Shown here: positions 1 through 5,988 of the stretch, piece after piece
How positions within the stretch are numbered: position 1 is the stretch's first letter
Layout of the letters: every line of letters starts with the position of its first letter
Assembly (NCBI GenBank): GCA_027081495.1
Contig: JALWKJ010000208.1
Coordinates: 1-10,915 of the forward strand
Origin: Campylobacterales bacterium
Lineage (GTDB): Bacteria > Campylobacterota > Campylobacteria > Campylobacterales > QNZT01
Direction of reading: 5' to 3'
Length of the DNA: 10,915 bases
The notes under the pieces: generated by a model
The model's database searches: none
Told to the model about the DNA's origin: nothing
Seen by the model: only the letters and a program-made list of their open reading frames with translations
Translations under genes and position numbers: made by a program

Positions 1-1
1 T

Positions 2-79
2 AATGTAGATGGGAAACTGCTTTATCTCAAGTTTGATGATGTACAACAAATGGTTTATGATGCTGTTATAAATAAGTAA
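2..79 (+). CDS. C-terminal end of an unidentified protein (5' truncated by window)
   Basis: An open frame enters from the left edge and gives 25 residues beginning NVDGKLLYLKFDDVQ and ending in INK before a TAA at 77-79. The fragment is too short to assign a family. The next plus-strand gene starts 21 nt later in exactly this frame. The intervening codons (ATT TTA AGG TCG CTC AAA TTT) contain no further stop, so this piece may be the front part of that same gene, interrupted by the TAA. The mix of hydrophobic and charged residues (LLYLKF, VQQMVYDAV) suggests real coding sequence, but this is weak evidence. Confidence 0.5.
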   Translation, partial: NVDGKLLYLKFDDVQQMVYDAVINK

Positions 80-100
80 ATTTTAAGGTCGCTCAAATTT

Positions 101-1078
101 GTGTGTCCATATGAGAAACTCAGGAGGATATATCTGGAGTTTTTAAGATATCTTCATATTTATCGCCCTAAAAGCGTTTTTATAGCTTTACCTATCTTTG
201 AAGAGCAAACGAATATCTTTTTATATAAGTCTTTTGAAAAAAAGAGTATCAAAGATCTGTTTATAGATCTTGCGAAAGAGGGTATGAAGTTTAAAATAGT
301 TTTTATCGTAAAAAGATTGCAAGATTATAGTAATGAAAAAATGAGTACCGTTTTAAAACAATTGCAGGAGTTTGGATTTGAAATTTCGTTTGCGTCAAAA
401 AGTGAAATCGAGAATCTTGTTGAGAGTTATGACTTTTTTTATACACAAAATAAAAACTTTGTGGTTAAAAAAAGTCATTTGCGAAATACGAAACGATTTA
501 TAGTAACTGACAGCAAAGAACAGACAAGAGATTCCATAATGGATTTTCAAAAAATAAACGAATACGGTTACAAATACGAACAGATACAAAAGAGTTCAAG
601 TATCATTTGCGGTATCGATCCGGTGCTTCAAAAGCTTTTAGGAGTTTGGTATTTTTACTCTTACGGTAGTTTTGAAGATGAAAAAAATGAACCCGTATTA
701 TGGGAGACGAAAATCGAGATTAAACCCGATTATAGCATATCGTTGCAAATGCCAAATCGTGAGTCTTTGGATGGCGAATTGAAAGTATATAAAGAGCAAA
801 CTCTTATTTCCGTAAAGAGCCTACATGCGGAAGATACTACTTTTATGATACTTACAAACAGAAAAATAAAACCGATAATACCGATAATGATATACGCAAA
901 GCAGCTACATAAAGATGCCGATATGACGGCGGTAGGGTTGATTTCAAGAGAACCTCTCTTTGCAAAAAACGCTAAAAAGCTTTTAGGAAAATATGAACAT
1001 TGCGTTTTAAAGGTAAGCGCCGAATTTCAAGCAAAAATCGACGATTTTATATTATTACCGCACCAACTAAATATCTAA
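101..1078 (+). CDS. Uncharacterised 325-aa protein, possibly the 3' part of a broken gene
   Basis: I do not recognise this protein. It is soluble, with no signal peptide or membrane segment. Residues about 20-160 alternate short hydrophobic strands and helices (PKSVFIALPIF, KFKIVFIVKRL, FEISFASKSEI, NFVVKK, RFIVTDS), suggesting an alpha/beta domain. I see no HKD or other catalytic motif. Residues about 175-325, from the GVWYFYSYGSFED stretch onward, look like a beta-rich second domain; similar tryptophan/tyrosine-rich openings occur in C-terminal sensor regions of some helix-turn-helix regulators, but that is only a resemblance. The start is doubtful. The GTG at 101 has only an AAGG at 85-88 about 12 nt upstream, while a perfect AGGAGG lies inside the frame at 122-127, six nt before a CTG at 134. 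The frame continues from the upstream partial gene across one TAA, so a nonsense-broken gene is a real alternative. The gene converges on cutA. Confidence 0.6.
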   Translation: MCPYEKLRRIYLEFLRYLHIYRPKSVFIALPIFEEQTNIFLYKSFEKKSIKDLFIDLAKEGMKFKIVFIVKRLQDYSNEKMSTVLKQLQEFGFEISFASKSEIENLVESYDFFYTQNKNFVVKKSHLRNTKRFIVTDSKEQTRDSIMDFQKINEYGYKYEQIQKSSSIICGIDPVLQKLLGVWYFYSYGSFEDEKNEPVLWETKIEIKPDYSISLQMPNRESLDGELKVYKEQTLISVKSLHAEDTTFMILTNRKIKPIIPIMIYAKQLHKDADMTAVGLISREPLFAKNAKKLLGKYEHCVLKVSAEFQAKIDDFILLPHQLNI

Positions 1079-1162
1079 AAGTTTGATGTAGCAATTTCGT
1101 TCATAATCAAGACAGATTTTTGAAGGACTCGCCGTAGCGAATTCGAAAAAATCGGTAATACC
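1067..1162 (-). other. Open in-frame extension after the cutA stop (possible small ORF or gene remnant)
   Basis: Immediately after the cutA TAA the same frame stays open for 31 codons and ends at TAG (1067-1069), overlapping the last 12 nt of the convergent plus-strand gene. The product reads GITDFFEFATASPSKIC, then LDYERNCYIKLLDI, which looks protein-like rather than random. No ATG, GTG or TTG is available. The only start candidate is an ATT at 1157-1159, which sits directly after an AAGG. It could be a readthrough tail, a remnant of another gene or chance. CutA itself is full length without it. Confidence 0.2.
1115..1153. repeat. Imperfect inverted repeat between convergent genes
   Basis: The paired segments are GATTTTT (1115-1121) with AAAAATC (1147-1153), GAA (1122-1124) with TTC (1142-1144), and an inner TCGC (1129-1132) with GCGA (1137-1140) around a CGTA loop. 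It lies in the 84-nt gap between two convergent genes, where a two-way terminator would be expected. However, the T-tract precedes the hairpin on both strands instead of following it, so it is not a classical intrinsic terminator. It could be a 3'-end stabilising hairpin or chance. Confidence 0.3.
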
Positions 1163-1480
1163 TTATAATGTTTCATCCTCAAGCCAAGCAAGATAATTAT
1201 CGTTTGCGTTCATGATTTCCGTCGCGATGATTTCCGGTATATCATATGTATGTAGAAGTTCTATCTGTTTTTTCACATCTTTAAAAAGAGAGGTTTTTGT
1301 TTTGATTTGAATGAGAAATTCCGATGAAGACTGAATTTTATTTTTCCAACGATAATGACTCGTTATGGGAATCATTTGAATACAAGCCGCCAATTTCTCT
1401 TCAAGCAGCGTTTGAGTGATGATATTTGCGGTTTTTTCGCAATTGATTGTAGTGGTTACGATGCAGTAAGGTTTTTTCAT
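1163..1480 (-). CDS. cutA: CutA1 divalent-cation tolerance protein
   Basis: This is a 105-aa protein of the CutA family, which is normally 100-115 aa and forms very stable cytoplasmic trimers with a ferredoxin-like fold, structurally similar to PII signalling proteins. Family marks seen here are the N-terminal strand CIVTTTINCE, the block KLAACIQMIPI (29-39) followed by HYRW (42-45), the EFLIQIKT strand (54-61) and the C-terminal signature LHTYDIPEIIATEI (76-89) with YLAWL (96-100). The name comes from copper tolerance in E. coli, but the molecular role of CutA remains unsettled. The ATG at 1478-1480 is preceded by AAGG seven nt upstream, which supports this start. The gene begins 28 nt after the 3' end of tRNA-Leu, on the same strand and with no hairpin between them, so it may be transcribed together with the tRNA array. 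Confidence 0.92.
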   Translation of the reverse strand: MKKPYCIVTTTINCEKTANIITQTLLEEKLAACIQMIPITSHYRWKNKIQSSSEFLIQIKTKTSLFKDVKKQIELLHTYDIPEIIATEIMNANDNYLAWLEDETL

Positions 1481-1508
1481 GCATAAACCTTATTTTTAAG
1501 TTATGGTA

Positions 1509-1593
1509 TGGTGCGGATGAGAGGACTCGAACCTCCACGCCGTGAAGCACCAGATCCTAAGTCTGGCGTGTATACCAATTTCACCACATCCGC
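1509..1593 (-). tRNA. tRNA-Leu(TAG)
   Basis: Read on the minus strand this 85-nt gene has a seven-pair acceptor stem (GCGGATG with CATCCGC), a discriminator A and an encoded CCA. The anticodon loop CTTAGGA is closed by CCAGA/TCTGG and gives anticodon TAG. The long variable arm (about GTGCTTCACGGCGT) and the T-loop GGTTCGAGTCC are typical of class II tRNA-Leu. It is the last tRNA of the array, 28 nt before cutA. Confidence 0.96.
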
Positions 1594-1606
1594 ATAACAA
1601 ATAAAA

Positions 1607-1683
1607 TGGCACGCCCGTCAGGATTCGAACCTGAGACCTACGGCTTAGAAGGCCGTTGCTCTATCCAGCTGAGCTACGAGCGC
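1607..1683 (-). tRNA. tRNA-Arg(TCT)
   Basis: The gene is 77 nt including the encoded CCA. The anticodon loop CTTCTAA, closed by ACGGC/GCCGT, gives anticodon TCT, which reads AGA and AGG. The D arm TAGCTCAGCTGGATAGAGC and the T arm with GGTTCGAATCC are canonical. The acceptor pairs GCGCTCG with CGGGCGT, so the outermost pair is G1-U72 and a U5-G68 wobble is also present. Its 5' half is nearly identical to that of the neighbouring tRNA-Arg(TCG). Confidence 0.96.
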
Positions 1684-1699
1684 TCACAAAAATTTCCGT

Positions 1700-1776
1700 T
1701 GGCACGCTCGATAGGAGTCGAACCTATAACCTACAGATCCGAAGTCTGTTGCTCTATCCAATTGAGCTACGAGCGC
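1700..1776 (-). tRNA. tRNA-Arg(TCG)
   Basis: The gene is 77 nt including the encoded CCA. The anticodon loop CTTCGGA, closed by ACAGA/TCTGT, gives anticodon TCG, which reads CGN-type arginine codons. The acceptor GCGCTCG pairs with CGAGCGT, again with a G1-U72 outer wobble. Over the first 29 nt it differs from tRNA-Arg(TCT) at only two D-loop positions, which suggests the two arose by tandem duplication. Confidence 0.96.
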
Positions 1777-1799
1777 TCAAAATCTGTAAATTGCCAAAA

Positions 1800-1877
<78 letters not shown>

Positions 1878-1890
1878 ATAATACAATAAA

Positions 1891-1968
1891 TGGTCGGAGT
1901 GAAAGGATTCGAACCTTCGACCCCCTGGTCCCAAACCAGGTGCGCTAACCAGGCTGCGCTACACTCCG
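1891..1968 (-). tRNA. tRNA-Pro(TGG)
   Basis: The anticodon loop TTTGGGA, closed by CCTGG/CCAGG, gives anticodon TGG. The acceptor CGGAGTG pairs perfectly with CACTCCG, followed by discriminator A and an encoded CCA. The first base is C, as usual for bacterial tRNA-Pro. It is the first tRNA of the array, about 30 nt downstream of the predicted transcription start. Confidence 0.96.
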
Positions 1969-2005
1969 ACATAAAACACAAAATATTAGTGGTTTTGAGT
2001 GTGAG

Positions 2006-2034
2006 ATTTTACTGTAAAAAACATAATATGTCAA
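2006..2034 (-). promoter_or_regulatory. Sigma-70 promoter of the tRNA array
   Basis: On the minus strand a perfect -35 box TTGACA (2034-2029) is separated by exactly 17 nt from a -10 box TAAAAT (2011-2006). Transcription should start near 1998-2000, about 30 nt before tRNA-Pro. This near-consensus promoter fits the high expression needed for tRNAs and stands out in a phylum whose promoters often lack a clear -35 box. Confidence 0.8.
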
Positions 2035-2046
2035 TAGTTTTTGACA
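2029..2046. repeat. Dyad TGTCAA-N6-TTGACA overlapping the tRNA promoter -35
   Basis: TGTCAA (2029-2034) and TTGACA (2041-2046) form a perfect six-base inverted repeat with a six-base spacer. One arm is the -35 box of the minus-strand tRNA promoter. The other faces thiG on the plus strand but has no matching -10 at normal distance. It could be an operator, or simply chance around a consensus -35. Confidence 0.3.
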
Positions 2047-2092
2047 CAAATCGTGAAAAATATGCCAAAAACTAAATTATCAATATTTTATG

Positions 2093-2881
2093 TTACTTTT
2101 GTTCAAACTCAATCAGTCCTTCAGTTGGGGAGCTTGCGGTCGCAAAAGGCTTTTTTGCGATTCTGCCGGCAAGATAACTCATTCTGCCGGCTTTAACAGA
2201 TAGCTTCATGGCCTCTGCCATAAGAACGGGATTTTTTGCTTGAGCTATTGCCGTATTTGTTAAAACTCCGTCCGCTCCTATCTCCATAGCAATCGCCGCG
2301 TCGCTGGCACACCCGATACCGGCATCAACTATGACGGGAACGCTAACAGCCTCTTTTACAAAAAGTACATTGTATCTGTTTTGTATGCCAAGCCCGCTTC
2401 CTATCGGAGCCGCTAGAGGCATAACGGCAGCCGCTCCCGCGTCTTGTAGTTTTTTTGCCATTATGGGATCGTCGTTTGTGTATGCCATGATAGTAAATCC
2501 CTCTTTAGCTAAAACTTCAGTCGCTTTTAGCGTATCGATAACATCTGGATACAGCGTTTTTGCCGTATCTCCTATGACTTCCATTTTGATGATATCGATA
2601 CCCGTGGCTTCTTTTACCATCCTAAATAGAGTTATCGCTTCTTCCGCGGTAGTGCAGCCCGCGGAATTCGGCAGGATTTTGACATCGGTATCTTTGAAAT
2701 AATCTAAAAGATTTTCTTCATCGGGATTTGTAATATTTACCCGCCTGACGGCAACCGTAATCATGTTTGAACCGCTTGCGAGAGTCGCGTCTTTGGTTGT
2801 TTTAAAATCGGGGTATTTACCGCTTCCGACGATCAGTCTGCTGGCAAATTCGTATTTTCCTATTTTCAATGTATCTTTCAT
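2093..2881 (-). CDS. thiG: Thiazole synthase ThiG
   Basis: This 262-aa cytoplasmic enzyme builds the thiazole phosphate half of thiamine from 1-deoxy-D-xylulose 5-phosphate, dehydroglycine and sulfur carried as a thiocarboxylate on ThiS. It is a (beta/alpha)8 barrel of normal length. Family marks are SRLIVGSGKYPDF near the N-terminus, the block VAVRRVNI (43-50), LPNSAGC (70-76) and the segment IIKMEVIGD, whose K99 is the expected Schiff-base lysine. Also present are PLAAPIGSGLGI, the phosphate-binding region VIVDAGIG, and the C-terminal FATASSPTEG. The ATG is supported by GGAG eight nt upstream. It lies 40 nt after purN, probably in one operon with nnr and purN. ThiS, ThiF and ThiH are not in the window. 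No terminator is visible between thiG and the tRNA promoter. Confidence 0.96.
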   Translation of the reverse strand: MKDTLKIGKYEFASRLIVGSGKYPDFKTTKDATLASGSNMITVAVRRVNITNPDEENLLDYFKDTDVKILPNSAGCTTAEEAITLFRMVKEATGIDIIKMEVIGDTAKTLYPDVIDTLKATEVLAKEGFTIMAYTNDDPIMAKKLQDAGAAAVMPLAAPIGSGLGIQNRYNVLFVKEAVSVPVIVDAGIGCASDAAIAMEIGADGVLTNTAIAQAKNPVLMAEAMKLSVKAGRMSYLAGRIAKKPFATASSPTEGLIEFEQK

Positions 2882-2921
2882 ATGTAATTCTCCAAATGTA
2901 ATAAGAGTTATTTTATCTCAT

Positions 2922-3494
2922 TTAAGTTAACAGAACCTTTTTTACCGACTTAGGATAGAGCGAGTGTTCCGTTTGTGTAATTTTAGCTTTAAAATCTTCA
3001 AAACTCAAACCGTCTTTACTAAAACAGGCTTGATCGACTATCTTTCCGCTATCAAGTTCGGAAGTTACCATATGCGTCGTAACGCCGGCTATTTTCATGT
3101 CTGATTCAAAACTTCTCTTTAGCGCGTTTGCGCCTTTAAAAAGAGGCAAAAGAGAAGGGTGAATATTTATAGCTTTGATATTGTCGGTAAAAACAGGCGT
3201 CAATATACGCATAAAACCGGCTAGTACGCAAAGATCAATATCATGATCTTTGATAATTTCTACAAGCTTTTTATCGAATTTTTCTCTATCGCTATATGTT
3301 TTGTGATCCAATATAATAGGATCTATTTTATATTTTTTAGATCTATTTATGCCGTTTGCGGTCGGATTGTTTGTAAGCGTTAACGAAACGGTGATTTTTG
3401 TATCGTTAAAAGTTTGATCATGTAGATTTTTTATCAGAGCTTCCATATTTGTGCCTTCTCCGCTAAAGAGAACGGCTATTTTTTTATTTTTCAA
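2922..3494 (-). CDS. purN: Phosphoribosylglycinamide formyltransferase (10-formyl-THF dependent)
   Basis: This 190-aa enzyme transfers a formyl group from 10-formyltetrahydrofolate to GAR, the third step of purine synthesis in the cytoplasm. Evidence includes the N-terminal phosphate-binding loop FSGEGTN (10-16), the LAGFMRIL segment (91-98) and the core INIHPSLLP (109-117), carrying the catalytic N110 and H112. The block GVTTHMVTSELDSGKIVDQ supplies catalytic D148. Folate-pocket residues are in the expected place, though the usual segment after the FKG is replaced by ANALKRSF. The start is TTG (3492-3494), overlapping the nnr stop as TTGA, which implies translational coupling. An AAGGGG at 3510-3505 is the nearest Shine-Dalgarno-like element. 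The length matches the family (about 185-215 aa). Confidence 0.95.
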   Translation of the reverse strand: MKNKKIAVLFSGEGTNMEALIKNLHDQTFNDTKITVSLTLTNNPTANGINRSKKYKIDPIILDHKTYSDREKFDKKLVEIIKDHDIDLCVLAGFMRILTPVFTDNIKAINIHPSLLPLFKGANALKRSFESDMKIAGVTTHMVTSELDSGKIVDQACFSKDGLSFEDFKAKITQTEHSLYPKSVKKVLLT

Positions 3495-4882
3495 AGAGAT
3501 TTCACCCCTTCTATAATATCAAAAGGAGAGAGTGAATAGTTGTTTTTTTCAAAAGAGGCGGCGCTTAGGGCGTGAGCCATACTGGCGTTTATAGCGGCGT
3601 CGATCGGCGAGTATCCTTGAGCGAGAAGAGACGCTATAAAACCGCCGAGTACATCTCCGCTGCCTCCTTTGCTCAGCACATTGCTTCCAAAAGGTTGAAT
3701 ATAAATTTTCTCTTTATGCGCGATGAGCGTATTCGCTCCTTTTAAAACCAAAACGATATCCGGAAATTTTTGGCTAAACAGCTTTGTGAAACCGAAACGA
3801 TCGGATTGTATTTGAGAGACTCTAGCATCCGCTATATCCATGATCTTCAATAAAGATGAAAACTCTTTTGGATGCGGCGTTAAAACAAGACGGCTTTTAT
3901 GCAAAAGAACCTCTTTTAATATATCGAGATAAAAAAGATCGGCATCTATTAAAACGGGAAGATCATGATGAAGTAAAAAACGGCGTAGATAGTCATTGTC
4001 AAACTGATTCCCAAGTCCCATGCCTATGCAGATCGCCGTAACATTATCCGTAAGCGTAGTTGAACTCATGAGTTCATAAGGCATAGAATAGGGTTCGTTT
4101 TCTACCACCGTAACAAGTCCCGCGCCAAACGCGTAGGCGGCTTTTGCGGCGATAATGCCGGCGCCTGGCTTTTTGCCGACGACAACATTCAAGTGACCGA
4201 AATTTCCTTTATGACAGTTTTGATTTGTTCGAAACGGAAGATTTAAATCGCTCTTTTCAAGTAAAAAAATATCCGTTTCATCTTCATAAAGCTTAGAATC
4301 GACTCCAAGATCGGCGCATTTTATATTTTTGACATAATCTTTTGCTTTGTCCGCAAAAAGAGAGCTTTTTAGCGCTCCCATCGTGACTGTCGTATCGGCG
4401 ATAAAAGCGTCTTGGAGAATGTGACCGTTTGCGTCTATGCCGGTTGGAATATCGCAGGCGATCTTATAGGCGTTTTTCTCATTCAGCGATTTTATGATTT
4501 TTAACGCGGTCTCATCAAGCGCTCTTGTAAGTCCGGAGCCGAAAATCGCGTCTATATACACATCCGCTTCCACAAGTCGCTCGCAAATTTTTACACCGAC
4601 GCTTTTTGCTCTTTTTAGTTGAAGCTTTGCCATTTTGGATTTTGCTCCATAAGGCAAGTAAACGGAAACTTTTTGACGACCGCCCTCTATCATTCTAGCG
4701 CATGCCAAGCCGTCCGCTCCGTTATTTCCGGGCCCGCAGACTATATGAATATGCCGAGCCTCTTGAGGAATGGCGTTTTTTAAAGCCGAGGCGGCGTGTT
4801 CCATCAAAAGATCTTCGCTTAAAAAGTATTGTTCATAGCATTTTTTATCTAACGAGGAGACTTCTTTAAATACGCGTTTCAT
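3491..4882 (-). CDS. nnr: Bifunctional NAD(P)HX epimerase / ADP-dependent NAD(P)HX dehydratase
   Basis: This 463-aa metabolite-repair enzyme converts the damaged hydrates of NADH and NADPH back to the intact cofactors. The N-terminal YjeF-type epimerase domain (about 1-205) shows CGPGNNGADGLACARM (49-64), DAIFGSG with D111, and DIPTGID (144-150). The C-terminal ribokinase-like dehydratase domain (about 215-463) shows HKGNFGHLNVVVG, LTPHPKEF (334-341), LVLKGANTLI and the GGSGDVLGG loop with catalytic D410. The fused two-domain form is common in bacteria (YjeF of E. coli). The ATG at 4880-4882 has only a weak AAAG upstream. The -10 is not obvious; TATGTT just upstream is a poor candidate. It is the first gene of the nnr-purN-thiG cluster and divergent from the 349-aa membrane protein gene. 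Confidence 0.95.
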   Translation of the reverse strand: MKRVFKEVSSLDKKCYEQYFLSEDLLMEHAASALKNAIPQEARHIHIVCGPGNNGADGLACARMIEGGRQKVSVYLPYGAKSKMAKLQLKRAKSVGVKICERLVEADVYIDAIFGSGLTRALDETALKIIKSLNEKNAYKIACDIPTGIDANGHILQDAFIADTTVTMGALKSSLFADKAKDYVKNIKCADLGVDSKLYEDETDIFLLEKSDLNLPFRTNQNCHKGNFGHLNVVVGKKPGAGIIAAKAAYAFGAGLVTVVENEPYSMPYELMSSTTLTDNVTAICIGMGLGNQFDNDYLRRFLLHHDLPVLIDADLFYLDILKEVLLHKSRLVLTPHPKEFSSLLKIMDIADARVSQIQSDRFGFTKLFSQKFPDIVLVLKGANTLIAHKEKIYIQPFGSNVLSKGGSGDVLGGFIASLLAQGYSPIDAAINASMAHALSAASFEKNNYSLSPFDIIEGVKSL

Positions 4883-4922
4883 AAAAAAACTTTAACATAG
4901 ATTCGATTAAAGCACGCCTTTT

Positions 4923-4931
4923 TGGTATAAT
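4923..4931 (+). promoter_or_regulatory. Extended -10 promoter giving a probable leaderless mRNA
   Basis: The sequence TGG followed by TATAAT (4926-4931) is a consensus extended -10 element, preceded by a T-run as is typical of Campylobacterota sigma-70 promoters. No good -35 is present. The ATG of the downstream gene starts seven nt after the hexamer, which is where transcription should begin. No Shine-Dalgarno sequence lies between. Confidence 0.65.
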
Positions 4932-4937
4932 TCATTT

Positions 4938-5987
4938 ATGAGAGTATTTATAAAAATAGTTGCGTTTTTCACATTGTTGTTTTCGATTTTTATCATATAC
5001 GATTATTATGAATTAAATCAAAAAGTCCATATAGATACTTTAAAAAAGATCGATCCGCTACCGGAAGCTATGAAGCTTGTCGAGCAAAAAAAATATGCTC
5101 AGGCGTCGGAGTATCTTAAATTTTTTATAGATCAGGACAAAGAGAGTTTAAACCCGAAGGTAAAAGAGCTTTATGACGCTTTAGAGTTTAAAAGAAATAC
5201 CATGGGATATCAGAGTAAAAAAGCGCTGGAGGGAGTGCTTACCGGCAGAAGCGATGAGGTTATAGGAAAAGTTTCCGCCGGCGTAAGCGATTTTTTTCTT
5301 TTTGGAGATATAAGAGATTTGACGATAGAGGGATATCACTATGTAAAAGGCGAAAATGTCGATAAAGTGCTTGTAGCGCTCTCTACGATAGGCGTTGTAG
5401 CTACGGCGGCGACTCTATTTAGCGCAGGGAGTTCAGCGCCCGTAAAAGGAGGAGTGAGCGCTTTAAAATTTATAAAAAAGAGCGGAAAAATGCCGCTTTG
5501 GATGCAAAAGTTTATAATAAGATCGTCCAAACGGATAAAAAACAGCGGCGATATAAAACCGATAAAAGGACTTTTTGAAGATATATATACGGTTACGAAA
5601 AATAGCGGCTTGACTACTACCGCGAAGCTTTTAGAAAAATCTCCAAACCTAAAATCCTTTCACAACTCTCTTGGATTTGCAAAAACATTCGGTAAACAAA
5701 GCGGCGTGCTCTTAAGAGTTCTTGGAGACGACGCGCCGATATATTATAGGCTTCTTAAAGATAAAAGCGGTAAAAAAGCTTTTTTAAAAGCGGCCGCTTA
5801 CGGTAAAAAAGGGATTGCGCGGCTTGCGAAACTCGGAGAAAAAGGTTTTTTAAAAAGTTTAAAACCCGTTGTTAAAAGTTCAAGGCTTACAAAAATATTT
5901 AGTAAAAATGTTGTCGATATGTTTCGAAAAATCCCCATCGGCGTTTTTGTAGTAGCGGCTGCGGTAAGTTTCGTTCTTTTGATTTAG
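4938..5987 (+). CDS. Uncharacterised basic membrane protein with three predicted TM segments
   Basis: I do not recognise a named family. The 349-aa protein begins with a membrane segment (about 4-21) that lacks a signal peptidase site. A helical, charged region follows (about 40-90, with EQKKYAQASEYLKFF resembling half a TPR repeat). Next is a glycine-containing block, DFFLFGDIRDLTIEGYHYV (118-136), then a second apolar stretch, VALSTIGVVATAATLFSAG (146-164). The next 165 residues are strongly lysine-rich. It ends with a third membrane segment (about 332-349) right at the C-terminus. The GDIRDL block, the LSTIGVVAT stretch and the APVKGGVSALKF block read like a conserved module and somewhat resemble membrane-inserting parts of polymorphic toxins, but no toxin domain is visible. 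The ATG is favoured because the first membrane segment starts right after it and the -10 box sits just upstream. It is transcribed alone, convergent with comM. Confidence 0.85.
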   Translation: MRVFIKIVAFFTLLFSIFIIYDYYELNQKVHIDTLKKIDPLPEAMKLVEQKKYAQASEYLKFFIDQDKESLNPKVKELYDALEFKRNTMGYQSKKALEGVLTGRSDEVIGKVSAGVSDFFLFGDIRDLTIEGYHYVKGENVDKVLVALSTIGVVATAATLFSAGSSAPVKGGVSALKFIKKSGKMPLWMQKFIIRSSKRIKNSGDIKPIKGLFEDIYTVTKNSGLTTTAKLLEKSPNLKSFHNSLGFAKTFGKQSGVLLRVLGDDAPIYYRLLKDKSGKKAFLKAAAYGKKGIARLAKLGEKGFLKSLKPVVKSSRLTKIFSKNVVDMFRKIPIGVFVVAAAVSFVLLI

Positions 5988-5988
5988 G

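Noticed and set aside
1115..1153. Intrinsic terminator for the plus-strand gene or cutA
   Set aside because: A hairpin can be drawn, but no U-tract follows it in either direction. It was kept only as an inverted repeat.
2041..2078. A plus-strand promoter starting from TTGACA at 2041-2046
   Set aside because: No -10-like hexamer lies at 16-18 nt; TATGCC is too close and TAAATT too far. It would also point antisense into thiG.
2331..2702. A 123-codon plus-strand frame opposite thiG
   Set aside because: It is antisense to a fully conserved ThiG, has low-complexity Ser/Ala/Val content, and lacks a ribosome binding site. It is a shadow of the real gene's codon pattern.
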